Source: Thermopolyspora flexuosa
GTDB lineage: Bacteria > Actinomycetota > Actinomycetes > Streptosporangiales > Streptosporangiaceae
Direction: 5' to 3'
DNA length: 64,000 nt
NCBI RefSeq assembly: GCF_006716785.1
Contig: NZ_VFPQ01000001.1
Location: 2,046,001-2,110,000 of the forward strand
A model generated the notes under the pieces. That model was not told the DNA's origin, searched no databases, and saw only the letters and a list, made by a program, of their open reading frames with translations. Of this stretch, positions 44,757 through 54,002 are shown piece by piece (position 1 is the stretch's first letter; each line of letters starts with the position of its first letter). Made by a program: the position numbers and the translations under genes.

Positions 44757-46031
44757 TCACCCGACCGTGACGGACGCGGACGACCGGACGGTCGCGGTAC
44801 GGGCGTGCGCGACCATGCCCTCGGCGAGCGACTCGGTCGCGCAGTGCTCGGCGAGCTCGCGGGAGGCGGCCGGGGTGGCGTACTGGTAGGTGACGGTCTT
44901 GAGGTACTTGCCGACCCACTGGCCGCCGGTGAACCGGGCGGCGCGCAGGGTGGGCAGCACGTGGTTGGGGCCGGCCACCTTGTCGCCGTAGGCCACGGTG
45001 GTCTCCGGGCCGACGAACAGCGAGCCGTAGTTGCGCAGCAGGTGGATCATCCGCTGCGGCTCGCGCACGTGCACCTCGACGTGCTCCAGCGCGTAGTCGT
45101 CGCACACCTTGATCAGCTCGTCCTCGTCGGCCACCACGACCACCTCCCCGCCGGCCTCCCACGCGGCGCGGGCCACCTCCTCGGTGGACACCGCGCGCAG
45201 GTGCTCGTCCAGCTGCGCGAGCACGTCCCGGGCGAGCCGCTCGGAGGTGGTGATGAGCACGCCGCGGGAGCGCGGGTCGTGCTCGAGCTGGCCGACCAGG
45301 TCGCAGGCGACGAGGAACGGGTCGGCGGTGTCGTCGGCGATGATCCCGATCTCGGTGGGCCCGGCGAGCAGGTCGATGCCGACCCGGCCGAACACCTGCC
45401 GCTTGGCCTCCACGACGTACGCGTTGCCCGGGCCGACCACCATGTCGACCGCCGCCAGGCCGGGCAGTACGCCGAAGGCCATCGCGGCGATCGCCTGCAC
45501 GCCGCCGAGCGCGTACACCGCGTCCGCGCCCGCGAGGTGCGCGGCGTACAGCACGGCCGGGTGCACGCGGCCGTCCCTGGGCGGGGTGCACACCACGACG
45601 CGGTCCACGCCCGCCACCCGGGCCGGGACCACGTTCATGTAGGTGGAGGCGATCAGCGTGTACCGGCCGCCGGGCACGTACGCGCCCACCGACTCCACCG
45701 GGACGTGGCGGTGGCCCAGGGTGAGGCCGGGCAGCGTCTCCACCTCCAGGTCGAGCAGGGTACGGCGCTGGTGCTCGGCGAAGCCGCGCACCTGCTCCAC
45801 CGCGAACCGGAGCGATCGCTTGAGCTTCTCATCGAGTTCGTTCCCGGCCGAGCGGACGACCGAGTCGGGGACGCGGAAATCGTCGGGATCCCAGCCGTCG
45901 AAACGCCGGGAATACTCGCGGACCGCCGCTTCCCCGCGCCGCTCGATATCGGCGAGGATTTCACGGACGCGGGAACTGATCTCGGAGAGGTTCTCCGCCC
46001 GCCCCGGTGCGGGTTCCTTGAGACGGTACAT
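44757..46031 (-). CDS. HisD-family dehydrogenase, HpsN-like
   Basis: 424 residues. The histidinol dehydrogenase fold is clear: YVPGGRYTLIASTYMNVVPA, DMVVGPGNAYVVEAKRQVFG, DLLAGPTEIGIIADD, LEHVEVH. The end YGSLFVGPETTVAYGDKVAG with NHVLPTLRAARFTGG is closer to catabolic HpsN-type (sulfopropanediol 3-dehydrogenase) paralogues than to histidine biosynthesis, and no other his gene is near. It likely oxidises an alcohol to an acid in two NAD steps. AGGAG is five bases before the ATG. Confidence 0.88.
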   Translation of the reverse strand: MYRLKEPAPGRAENLSEISSRVREILADIERRGEAAVREYSRRFDGWDPDDFRVPDSVVRSAGNELDEKLKRSLRFAVEQVRGFAEHQRRTLLDLEVETLPGLTLGHRHVPVESVGAYVPGGRYTLIASTYMNVVPARVAGVDRVVVCTPPRDGRVHPAVLYAAHLAGADAVYALGGVQAIAAMAFGVLPGLAAVDMVVGPGNAYVVEAKRQVFGRVGIDLLAGPTEIGIIADDTADPFLVACDLVGQLEHDPRSRGVLITTSERLARDVLAQLDEHLRAVSTEEVARAAWEAGGEVVVVADEDELIKVCDDYALEHVEVHVREPQRMIHLLRNYGSLFVGPETTVAYGDKVAGPNHVLPTLRAARFTGGQWVGKYLKTVTYQYATPAASRELAEHCATESLAEGMVAHARTATVRSSASVTVG

Positions 46032-46119
46032 GGTGTCTCCTGGCGATTATCGGGATTTTCCTGCCGAGGCGATCAGGCATTCCTGTCGATATCTCAGAGA
46101 TCGATGGCGTTGCCGGGTG

Positions 46120-46809
46120 TCAGGGAAGGATGGCGACGGCGCGGGTGGGGCCGCCGTGGCCGCCGCGGATCTTCAGCGGGAAGCCGACGAAGGTGAAGCG
46201 CCTGCCGACCAGGAGGTGGAGGTTGGTGAGGTTCTCGTAGTGGGTGATGTGGTGGGCCCGGCACATCATGTGGCACGGGTAGGTCTTGCTCGCCGGGTTG
46301 TCGGGCGTGGGGCTGTCCACGCCGAACGTCTTGACCCGGCGGTCCACGATCCACTTGCTGCCGGACTCGCCAAGGCCCGGGAAGTCGGTCAGGTAGCGGC
46401 GCTCGTCCGCGTACCGGCGGTGCGTGCCGGTGTACAGCAGCAGGATGTCCCCGGGCCGCACCGGCTCGCCGCCCGCCGCCTCGGCGGCGTCCAGGTGCTC
46501 GGCGGTGATGTCGGTGCGCGGCGGCACGTGCGACACGTCGAGGCAGACCGCCGGGCCGTAGAACAGGTCGAGCGGCATCCGGTCGATGGTGAGCGCCTCG
46601 GGATCGGGGTCGAGGTGGGAGAACGAGTCCACGTGGGTGGGCCCGTTGTCGTTGATCATCACGCCCTTGGTCTGGAACGAGAAGCCGCCCACGAACCGCT
46701 CGGCGGTCTCCTCGTGGGTGGCGTGGTCGAACACCACGGTCTTGAGGTGGCCCGGGTAGACCTGCATCCCCTCGTAGATCTCCTGGGACAGGTCGACAAG
46801 CTGGGGCAT
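46120..46809 (-). CDS. cyclase/kynurenine-formamidase-family metal hydrolase
   Basis: 229 residues. Opens MPQLVDLSQEIYEGMQVYPG as usual; the metal site is GPTHVDSFSHLDPD (H-x-D-x-x-x-H), here with Pro in place of the usual Gly after G. Later CHMMCRAHHITHYENLTNL and FVGFPLKIRGGHGGPTRAVA complete the fold. Family members hydrolyse amides or lactone/lactam rings (N-formylkynurenine, isatin). AGGAGG lies seven bases before the ATG; 11 bp after the SDR gene. Confidence 0.9.
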   Translation of the reverse strand: MPQLVDLSQEIYEGMQVYPGHLKTVVFDHATHEETAERFVGGFSFQTKGVMINDNGPTHVDSFSHLDPDPEALTIDRMPLDLFYGPAVCLDVSHVPPRTDITAEHLDAAEAAGGEPVRPGDILLLYTGTHRRYADERRYLTDFPGLGESGSKWIVDRRVKTFGVDSPTPDNPASKTYPCHMMCRAHHITHYENLTNLHLLVGRRFTFVGFPLKIRGGHGGPTRAVAILP

Positions 46810-46820
46810 GAGGGGACCTC

Positions 46821-47612
46821 CTAGTACATGACCAGCCCGGCGGAGACGTTGACGTCCTCTCCGGTGATCGCCGCCGCCCCGTCCCCGGCGAGGAACGCCA
46901 CCACGGCGGCCACGTCGGCGGGCCGTACCAGCCGGCCGAGCGGCGTGGCGTCGAGCATCTCGGCGCGGGCCTGCTCGGCGGTGATGCCGCGGGCCGCCGC
47001 CTGGGCGGCGAAGACGCGCTCGATGCGCTCGCCCGCCACGGGGCCGGGGGAGACGAGGTTGACGCGCACGCCGTACGGCCCGGCCTCGACCGCGAGCGTG
47101 CGGACCAGCCCGATCAGCGCGGTCTTGCTCGCCGCGTAGGACGTGCGGCCCCACAGCGGGCGCTTGCCGGTCATCGAGCCGACGAACACGATCGAGCCGG
47201 ACCGGCGGGCGATCATGTGGGGCAGCACCGCGCGGGCGCACAGCGCCGCGCCGATCAGGTTGGTCTCGATCGCCTGCCGCCACCGCTCCGGCGGCGTCTC
47301 CCACAGCGGGGCGGTGGGCCCGGCGATGCCGGAGTTGGCGACCAGCACGTCGATCCGCCCGTACGCGCGGAGCGTGCGCCCGACCGCCTCGTCGATCGCG
47401 TCCGGCTCGCGCACGTCGCAGACGGCGGTGAGCACCCGCCGCCCCGACGGGTCGAGCGCGGCCGCGGCGTCCTTCAGGGCGGTGGCGTCCCGGCCGAGGA
47501 CGGCCACCCGGGCGCCGGAGGCGAGCAGGGCCCGGGCGATCTCCAGGCCGATCCCGCGGCCTCCGCCGGTGACCATGGCGACGCGGTCGCGTGCGTCCCG
47601 AGCAGCCTCCAC
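46821..47612 (-). CDS. SDR-family oxidoreductase
   Basis: 263 residues. TGGGRGIG cofactor motif, VANSGIAG, catalytic SMTG ... YAASK, and a C-terminal GEDVNVSAGLVMY. Classical 3-ketoacyl-reductase-like SDR. It is the first gene of the catabolic operon, with a GTG start and AAGGAG seven bases upstream. Probably carries out the first oxidation of an alcohol substrate or its reverse (inference). Confidence 0.9.
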   Translation of the reverse strand: MEAARDARDRVAMVTGGGRGIGLEIARALLASGARVAVLGRDATALKDAAAALDPSGRRVLTAVCDVREPDAIDEAVGRTLRAYGRIDVLVANSGIAGPTAPLWETPPERWRQAIETNLIGAALCARAVLPHMIARRSGSIVFVGSMTGKRPLWGRTSYAASKTALIGLVRTLAVEAGPYGVRVNLVSPGPVAGERIERVFAAQAAARGITAEQARAEMLDATPLGRLVRPADVAAVVAFLAGDGAAAITGEDVNVSAGLVMY

Positions 47613-47774
47613 GACACGCTCCTTGATCGCGGGAACAAGCGTCTGAGCTGCGGCTTCATCTGCGTGTAACCGCGCTGTGTCGAGTCACGATAACCCGGGG
47701 GACGCGGCCGCATCTTCCGCGTGAAAGAGGAATTCCACTCCTGATTCTCCGTGAATCCGAGTAATGTCGGAGGC

Positions 47775-49409
47775 ATGTCGGCGGCGCAGAGCGGGCTGGC
47801 GTTGCTCGTCGACGAGCTCGGCGAGCAGATCCGGGTCGTGGTGCCCCCGCCGGAGCCGGGCGGGCGGGTCGGCACCGTGGTCGCGTGGGAGCCCTCCGTC
47901 ACCGGCAGGCTCGTGCCCGGCGCCCTCGTGCTCGGCATCAACCTCACCGAGCCCGCCGAGATCCGGCAGGTCCTGGTCCGGGCCGGCGAGGCGGGATGCG
48001 CCGCGGTACTGCTGCGCGACCCGGGCGGCGCCGTGGCCGAGCTGGCCGACGTGGCGCAGGAGGCGCGGGTCGGCCTGCTCCTGCTCGGGCCCGCCGTCCC
48101 CTGGACGCTGGTGCTGCGGCTCGCCGACGACGTGGTCCGCGGCCGGTCGGGGGACGCCGAGGGCGGGGAGGTGCCGCTCGGCGACCTGTTCGCGCTCGCC
48201 GACGCGATCGCCGCGATGGTCGGCGGGCCGGCCACGCTGGAGGACGCCGACTTCCGCGTGCTCGCGTACTCGCGGTTCGTCGGCCACATGGACCCGGGGC
48301 GTGCCCGGGCGATCCTGGGCCGCCGCATGCCCGCCGAGTGGGCCGAGTACCTGGGGCGCATCGGCGCCCTGGAACGGCTGCGCACCACCGGCGAGGTCGT
48401 GGACGTCACCGGCGGCCCGCACAACGCCAACCGGCGCCTGATCGTGTCCGTGCGCGACGGCGGGCGGCTGCTCGGCATCATCTGGATCGCCGAGGTGGAC
48501 CGCCCGCTGCCGGACACCGCGGCCGACGCGCTCCGCCGGGCGGCCGAGCTCGCCGTACCGCACTACCGGCGGCACCTGGAGATGCTCACCGCGCGGCGAC
48601 GCCGCCGCCAGGAGCTGGTCCGCGCCATCCTCGACGGGCAGGGGCCGGTACGGCGGTACGCCGACGAGCTCGACCTGCCCCGCGGCGGCCGGCTGGCGGT
48701 GCTGGCGTTCACCGTGGCGACCGAGGCCGACCTGGCGGCGGAGGCCTGGGAACGCATCGTCGACCACGTCGCCCTCACCACCGAGGCGTGGCGGTGGACC
48801 GCGGTGGTGACCCGCATCGGGCGCACCGTGTTCGTCATCGCGCACCTGCCGCGCGCCTCCGATCCGGAGGCGGTGGTCCGGCTGGGCCGCGACATCGTGG
48901 CGCACGCGCCCGCCGTCACCGGGCAGCGGCTGTACGGCGCGGCGAGCACCCCGTGCACCGGCGTGCAGCCGGTGGCCGCGCGCCGTGTCGAGGCCGAGCT
49001 GGCGCTGGCGGTCTGCGGGGAACACGCCGGGTTCGTCCGGTACGACGAGGTCCGCGCCCAGGTGATCCTGCACGAGGTCACCGCGCTGCTGCGCGACCGG
49101 CCCGAGCTGCGGCTCCCCGGACTGGAGCGGCTGTACGCCGAGGACGAGCGCCGCGGGACCCTGACGCCCACGCTCCGCGCCTACCTGGACAGCGGAGGGA
49201 ACGTCGCGGAGGCCGCGAACCGCCTGGGCGTACACCCCACGACGCTGCGGTACCGCCTCGACCGCATCCGGTCCCTCACCGGGCTGGAACCGGACGATCC
49301 CGACACCCGGCTCGCCTGCGCGCTGCTGCTCCGCCTCGCCGCCCCTCCCGAGGGCGCCTCCCGGCCGAGGGGTGCCGATCCGGTCAGTGGGCGGCGCCGA
49401 GGCCGATGA
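47775..49409 (+). CDS. PucR-family transcriptional regulator
   Basis: About 544 residues. An N-terminal PucR-type sensor region (residues 1-140), a GAF-like middle (EDADFRVLAYSRFVGHMDPG ...), a GGDEF-like CdaR part, and the C-terminal HTH_30 YLDSGGNVAEAANRLGVHPT / LRYRLDRIRSLTG. Such regulators activate catabolic operons when the substrate is present. It is divergent from the SDR-led operon, 162 bp apart, so it very likely controls it. The ATG at 47775 has its GGAGG too close; a GTG at 47751 is an alternative. It overlaps the amidohydrolase tail-to-tail by 26 bp. Confidence 0.88.
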   Translation: MSAAQSGLALLVDELGEQIRVVVPPPEPGGRVGTVVAWEPSVTGRLVPGALVLGINLTEPAEIRQVLVRAGEAGCAAVLLRDPGGAVAELADVAQEARVGLLLLGPAVPWTLVLRLADDVVRGRSGDAEGGEVPLGDLFALADAIAAMVGGPATLEDADFRVLAYSRFVGHMDPGRARAILGRRMPAEWAEYLGRIGALERLRTTGEVVDVTGGPHNANRRLIVSVRDGGRLLGIIWIAEVDRPLPDTAADALRRAAELAVPHYRRHLEMLTARRRRRQELVRAILDGQGPVRRYADELDLPRGGRLAVLAFTVATEADLAAEAWERIVDHVALTTEAWRWTAVVTRIGRTVFVIAHLPRASDPEAVVRLGRDIVAHAPAVTGQRLYGAASTPCTGVQPVAARRVEAELALAVCGEHAGFVRYDEVRAQVILHEVTALLRDRPELRLPGLERLYAEDERRGTLTPTLRAYLDSGGNVAEAANRLGVHPTTLRYRLDRIRSLTGLEPDDPDTRLACALLLRLAAPPEGASRPRGADPVSGRRRGR

Positions 49410-50376
49410 ACGCGCGGGCGTTCGCCTCCAGCACGGCCGGATCGAGCCCGTTGCCGGTCGCGAAGCGCACCGGGTCCCGGTCGGCCATGTCGAACGGGTA
49501 GTCGCTGCCGCAGACCAGCCGGTCCGGGTGGGCCTTGGCGATGAGCAGCCGCAACGCGTCCGGATCGTGGGTCAGCGTGTCCACGTAGAGGGAGCGGAAT
49601 CCCTCGGAGGGCGGCTTCGCGGTGGCGGCGCGCACGTCGCGGCGGTGCCGCCAGCCGTGGTCCCAGCGGCCGAGCAGCCCGGGCGCGCATCCACCGCCGT
49701 GGACGAAGCAGATGCGCAGGTCCGGAAGCTCGTCCACGACCCCGCCGAGGACGACCGAGGCGATGGCGGTGGCCGTCTCGACCGGGTTGCCGAGCAGGTT
49801 GGGCAGGTAGTGGCCGGACCACTCGGGCCGGGGGAGCTGCATGGGGTGCACCAGCACGGCCAGGTCGCACTCGGCGGCGCCGCGCAGCAGCTCACGCGGT
49901 GTCCCGGCGTCGTACGACCGGCCGCCGATGATCGGCGGTACGGCGAAGCCGACGATGCCGTCGAGCGCGGCGAGCTCCCGCATGCAGGCCCGTGCGGCGC
50001 CGGCGTCGTCGAGCCGCACCAGCCCGAGGCCGAGGAAGCGGCCGTCGCCCTCCCGGACGACCTGCGCCAGCTTCGCGTTGAACGTGCGGATGTAGTCGTC
50101 CGCCTCGGCGCCCCCGCCGATGGGGAAGGCGAAGGGCGGCGGCGACAGCACCCGCACCCCGATACCGGCCCGGTCACCGTCCGCCAGGATCTCCTTCGGG
50201 TCGCTCAGCGAGCCGGGCGTGATCGAGAGCGGGAGGTCGCCGAGGTACAGCTCGCCGTTGCGGGCGCGCATCGGCGGCAGCGGCGAACCGGGCGGCAGGC
50301 CGTACAGCTCCTCGGGCAGCCAGTGCGCGTGCACGTCGATGACGCCGCTCGCCACCCGGATCCGCTGCGCGGTCAC
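49384..50376 (-). CDS. amidohydrolase 2 / ACMSD-like decarboxylase
   Basis: 330 residues of the TIM-barrel metal family related to 2-amino-3-carboxymuconate 6-semialdehyde decarboxylase. VIDVHAHWLPEEL provides the HxH, VLVHPMQLPRP and ICFVHGGGCAP the middle histidines, and LVCGSDYPFDM the catalytic aspartate. It decarboxylates or hydrolyses a small aromatic- or muconate-type acid (family knowledge). The GTG at 50376 overlaps the stop of the micro-ORF as GTGA, so expression is coupled to it. Probably works with the divergent SDR-to-ALDH operon. Confidence 0.9.
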   Translation of the reverse strand: MTAQRIRVASGVIDVHAHWLPEELYGLPPGSPLPPMRARNGELYLGDLPLSITPGSLSDPKEILADGDRAGIGVRVLSPPPFAFPIGGGAEADDYIRTFNAKLAQVVREGDGRFLGLGLVRLDDAGAARACMRELAALDGIVGFAVPPIIGGRSYDAGTPRELLRGAAECDLAVLVHPMQLPRPEWSGHYLPNLLGNPVETATAIASVVLGGVVDELPDLRICFVHGGGCAPGLLGRWDHGWRHRRDVRAATAKPPSEGFRSLYVDTLTHDPDALRLLIAKAHPDRLVCGSDYPFDMADRDPVRFATGNGLDPAVLEANARAFIGLGAAH

Positions 50377-50489
50377 GCGCGCTCACCCGCCCTCGAGGCG
50401 CGCACGCCTCCCGGCTCGCATGCCGCGGGTACGCACGCGGCGGTCGCGCACGCCCGGCGGCCGGGCCGTCCGGTCGCGGTGATCGTCAT
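50373..50489 (-). CDS. 38-residue micro-ORF coupled to the amidohydrolase
   Basis: MTITATGRPGRRACATAACV, then PAACEPGG and an Arg/Ala-rich end. AGGAGAGGAGAG lies five bases before the ATG, one of the strongest ribosome-binding sites in the window, and its stop overlaps the amidohydrolase start (GTGA). Three cysteines are spaced five residues apart. It may be a translated leader that controls the next gene, or a real small protein; no family is recognised. Confidence 0.5.
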   Translation of the reverse strand: MTITATGRPGRRACATAACVPAACEPGGVRASRAGERA

Positions 50490-51005
50490 GAACGCTCTCC
50501 TCTCCTGTCTCGCCGGTCCCCTCGCGCGAGACGCGGTGTGAACCGGTACGGGGAAAACGTGCCGCCTTTCCGCGTCAGGCGACCGTGACGGAGATCCGCT
50601 CGCCATCGGGCGGGCCGTTTTACCCGCCCAAACCATTGGGTCGCATAGGGTACCTGGAAATAGTTATTTGTGTACAGATGGAATGAGGCAGAGCCAATAC
50701 GGTGGTGGCTGCTTCTTATTCGTCCGGATATGCCGGTGTTCCGCTACGGATAGTGGCGTGGGCGGCGCTTCGGTAATGCCTGCTGTTGGGCGTGCCGTTC
50801 GCGCAACCGCGTAAGGGAGGAATGCGCGTCCGGTGCGGGCCGGTTCGCGTGGGCGGAGCCGTTGTCGGCGATGTCGTCCGGCCCGGCATGCAGGGTCCCC
50901 GCCACGCTGCGGGGGTGGCGGGGACACCGCAGGGACTTGCGGTGGAATCGGACGCTTGATGCGATGCTGGGCGGAAGCACCCCCCGAAGCGAAGGACGTG
51001 TCGCG
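50490..51005. other. AT-richer intergenic region
   Basis: About 510 bp between divergent genes. The stretch 50630-50720 is markedly AT-rich and holds the palindrome AAATA-GT-TATTT (50658-50669), likely part of a promoter or operator for the micro-ORF/amidohydrolase. No gene is supported. Confidence 0.45.
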
Positions 51006-51989
51006 ATGGCCGCCGCTGAGCGCGAGATCACCTCACCCGTCGACCTGTGCCTGCCGGACGGACGCCTCAACCCGGCCGCGGTCGGGTGGACCCGCCGCCC
51101 GCTGCACCGGGCCAACCTGCGCGGCTGGGGGCGGTGCAAGCGGTGGGAGTACTGGGGGATCGTCACGCCGACCCACATCGTCGGGCTCGTGGCCTCGTCG
51201 CTCGACTACGCGGGCCTGTACGGGGTGTACGTGCTCGACCGGGCCACCGGCGAGGAGATCGCCAAGGACGCGGTCGTGCCGTTCGCCCGCGGGGCCGCCT
51301 TCCCCGAGCGCAGCGGGGTGGGGGTGGCCCGGGTGCGCGGCGGCGGGGTGGCGATCGAGCTCGCCCAGGACCCCGACGGCACCTCGATCCGCGCGAGCGC
51401 CCCGGGCGTCGACGTGGACGTGCGGGTACCGCTGCCGGACGGCCACGAGTCGCTCGGGGTGGTGGTGCCGTGGGGGCCGAACCGGTTTCAGTACACGGTC
51501 AAGGACCTCGGCCGGCCCGTGCACGGGCGGCTGCGCCTGGGGGAGAAGGAGATCGTCGTCGACGAGGCCTCCTCGTTCGCCGTGCTCGACCACGGCCGCG
51601 GCAAGTGGCCGTACTCGGTGACCTGGAACTGGGCGGCGGGCTGCGCCCCGGGCCGCGCGATCCAGCTCGGCGGCAAGTGGACCGACGGCACCGGCTCGAC
51701 GGAGAACGCCCTGTTCCTCGACGGCCGGCTGCACAAGATCGGCGACGAGCTGGAGTGGTCGTACGACCGCACCGACTGGCTGCGGCCGTGGCGGATCACC
51801 GGCCCGCGCGTCGAGGTGGAGTTCCACCCGTTCCACGAGCGCAAAGCCCGCACCGAGCTCGGCATCGTGGCCAACGAGACCCACCAGTGCTTCGGCCGTT
51901 TCACCGGCCGGGCACGCGCCGACGACGGCACCTGGGTGGACCTCGACGGCCTGGTCGGCTGGGCGGAGGAGGCCCGCAACCGCTGGTAG
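51006..51989 (+). CDS. DUF2804 family protein
   Basis: 327 residues, recognised by LHRANLRGWGRCKRWEYWGI near residue 33, the GPNRFQYTVKDLGRPVHG segment and HGRGKWPYSVTWNWAAGC, then LGGKWTDGTGSTENALFLDG. DUF2804 is related in fold to lipocalin-like CrtC/AttH proteins; its activity is unknown. No signal peptide. The ATG at 51006 has AAGGA ten bases upstream. Monocistronic, facing an MFS gene. Confidence 0.87.
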   Translation: MAAAEREITSPVDLCLPDGRLNPAAVGWTRRPLHRANLRGWGRCKRWEYWGIVTPTHIVGLVASSLDYAGLYGVYVLDRATGEEIAKDAVVPFARGAAFPERSGVGVARVRGGGVAIELAQDPDGTSIRASAPGVDVDVRVPLPDGHESLGVVVPWGPNRFQYTVKDLGRPVHGRLRLGEKEIVVDEASSFAVLDHGRGKWPYSVTWNWAAGCAPGRAIQLGGKWTDGTGSTENALFLDGRLHKIGDELEWSYDRTDWLRPWRITGPRVEVEFHPFHERKARTELGIVANETHQCFGRFTGRARADDGTWVDLDGLVGWAEEARNRW

Positions 51990-52044
51990 CGACGACGGCC
52001 CGGCCGTGCGGTACGGCTCGCGCGGGCACCCGGCCCGGGGCGGG

Positions 52045-53244
52045 TCAGCGGTAGCGGCGGGTGAGGGCGAGGTAGCCGAGGCCGAGCACCGCCACGCCGG
52101 AGCAGGCGGCCAGCGCGACCGGCACGCTGCTCTCCAGCACGAACCCGCCGAACCCGGTGCCCAGCGCGATGCCGAGGTACAGGGCCGAGGAGTTCAGCCC
52201 GATCACCACCGACGCCTCCTGCGGCACCGCGGAGATCAGCCGCACCTGCTGGGCCGTGGTCTGGGACCAGCCGCACACCCCCCAGGCCACCATCAGCAGG
52301 GCGGTCAGCGGCAGCCAGTGCACGCCCGCACCGGCCACCAGCGCGGCTCCGGCCATGGTCACCGCGATCGCGGTGAACGAGACGGCCAGCACCCGGATCG
52401 GGCCGTACCGGTCGACCGCCGCGCCCGAGACCAGGTTGCCGAGCACCGCGCCCGTGCCGTACAGGGCGAGCAGCCACATCTCGGCGTCGTCGCCGGCGCC
52501 GAGCGCGTGCATGACCGGGATCGCGTAGGGGTACAGCCCGTAGCCCGCGGTCAGCGCGAGGACCGTGAGCGGCAGTACGGCCAGCACGCCGGGGTGGCGC
52601 AGCGCCCGCAGCCGCCGGGCGAGCGGGACCCGCGGCTGGCCGGGCAGCCGCGGCATGACCGCGAACACCGCGACCGCGCACAGCGCGGTGAGCGCGGTGA
52701 CCAGGCCGATCGCGGTGCGCCAGTCGAGCAGCCGGTCGGCGAGGTTGCCCAGCGGCACGCCCAGCGCCGTCGCGATGGTGAGCCCGCCGATCACCACGGC
52801 GAACGCCCGGCCGCGCTGGGCGGGCGGGACCAGGTCGGCGGCGACCGCGGCGGCGGCCGGGGTGTACGTGGCGGCGCCGACCGAGGCCAGCACGCGGGCC
52901 GCCATCAGCGCCAGGTAGCTCGGGGCGAGCGCCGCGGCCGTGTCGGCGAGGGCGAGCAGCAGCAGCGAGCCCACCAGCAGGGCGCGGCGCGGGATCCGGG
53001 CGGTGACGGTGGCGAGCAGCGGCGCGAGCAGCGCGTAGGAGATCGCGAAGACGGCGGTGACCTGCCCGGCGACCGCGTGCGACACCTGCAGGGTGTCCGC
53101 CACCGACGGCAGGAACCCGGCCATGGCGGTGGCGTCGGTGCCGACCGCGAAGGTCCCCAGCGCCAGGATGAGGGTGGAGCCGAGCCCGCGCCTCGCGGCT
53201 CCGGTGGCCGGGGCCTCCTGCGACGTCGTGGGAAGCGTGGTCAA
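52045..53244 (-). CDS. MFS efflux transporter (AraJ/PbuE-like)
   Basis: 399 residues, 12 predicted helices. TDATAMAGFLPSVADTLQVS in helix 1, ATVTARIPRRALLVGS as loop motif, ARVLASVGAATYTPAAAAVA and PPAQRGRAFAVVIGGLT are those of DHA1 drug/metabolite exporters. The TTG start at 53244 is preceded by GAAGGG. Substrate unknown; possibly exports products of the neighbouring monooxygenase module (weak inference). Confidence 0.88.
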   Translation of the reverse strand: MTTLPTTSQEAPATGAARRGLGSTLILALGTFAVGTDATAMAGFLPSVADTLQVSHAVAGQVTAVFAISYALLAPLLATVTARIPRRALLVGSLLLLALADTAAALAPSYLALMAARVLASVGAATYTPAAAAVAADLVPPAQRGRAFAVVIGGLTIATALGVPLGNLADRLLDWRTAIGLVTALTALCAVAVFAVMPRLPGQPRVPLARRLRALRHPGVLAVLPLTVLALTAGYGLYPYAIPVMHALGAGDDAEMWLLALYGTGAVLGNLVSGAAVDRYGPIRVLAVSFTAIAVTMAGAALVAGAGVHWLPLTALLMVAWGVCGWSQTTAQQVRLISAVPQEASVVIGLNSSALYLGIALGTGFGGFVLESSVPVALAACSGVAVLGLGYLALTRRYR

Positions 53245-53777
53245 CGTGCCCTTCCCTTTCTCGGCCCGCCCGCGCGTGACGGCGTGGCGGTTGCGGGGCG
53301 CTGTCGGGTACGGACCGCCTCTTCGGCCCGGCGGGTACGGCGGGCGGCCGCTGTCCCGTCAGGAGGCGGAGCGCACGCTCAAATTCTCGAGCGCGGTTCT
53401 GGACGAGTTCTCTTATATCAACAAACCGCCCAGACGGCGCACACCCGGGTCCGGGGTGAGGTGAGTCTGGCCCGATCGTCGTGGGCCCGCTCGCCCGAGG
53501 GCTCCCGGCCGACGCCGGGGAGTGGTGGTGAGCATGCCGGGCCCCAGGGGCAGAGGGGGTTCGCGGGCGTCGGGTGCGGTCCCCGGGCGGCCGGCGGGTC
53601 ACCCGCGCCGGGCGTGACCGGGCGGGTACGGCACGGCGTTCGCCCGCCACGGCCCGGCGTCGCGGTGCGGGTCGGCCGGATCCGCCGCCCGCGCGCCGGC
53701 GGCCGTGCCGTACGGCGGAGCGTCACGCCCGGCGATGATCGGCTGTGAGCGGGCTCACATTGATGTGCGGAAGGTTG

Positions 53778-53806
53778 TTGACTCAATGCAGGATGCATTT
53801 TATGTT
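53778..53806 (+). promoter_or_regulatory. sigma-70-type promoter with palindromic operator
   Basis: TTGACT (53778-53783), 17-bp spacer, TATGTT (53801-53806). The spacer contains AATGCA-GGA-TGCATT (53785-53799), a perfect inverted repeat of a size used by GntR-family dimers. The GntR/FCD protein encoded at 57460 is a candidate ligand (inference). It points toward the micro-ORF and the monooxygenase. Confidence 0.65.
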
Positions 53807-53864
53807 TGGTGCACTTCAGATGGACGTGTACCTTTTGTCCACCTGAGAGCGCGAGGTGACGCAT

Positions 53865-54002
53865 ATGGCGTTCGACGGTGTGACCACCGCATCGGCGGGA
53901 ATCGCGACGACCGGTGGCGGAGAGCCGCGGAGGGCGCGCCGCCGGGCGGGCACCCGGAACGCCGACGAAACGCCCGGCGCCCTCGACGCCCACGCGCCCT
54001 GA
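53865..54002 (+). CDS. candidate 45-residue small ORF
   Basis: MAFDGVTTASAGIATTGGGE, followed by a strongly basic stretch RRARRRAGTR and an acidic end. GAGGTGA lies six bases before the ATG, and the strong promoter at 53778 is about 60 bp upstream, which is why it is listed. No homologous family is recognised and the composition alone does not distinguish it from chance. Confidence 0.3.
   Translation: MAFDGVTTASAGIATTGGGEPRRARRRAGTRNADETPGALDAHAP

Noticed and set aside
44757-46031. Histidine biosynthesis gene hisD
   Set aside because: The fold is HisD, but the operon contains only catabolic enzymes and a carrier, no other his gene is near, and the C-terminal segment resembles HpsN-type paralogues.
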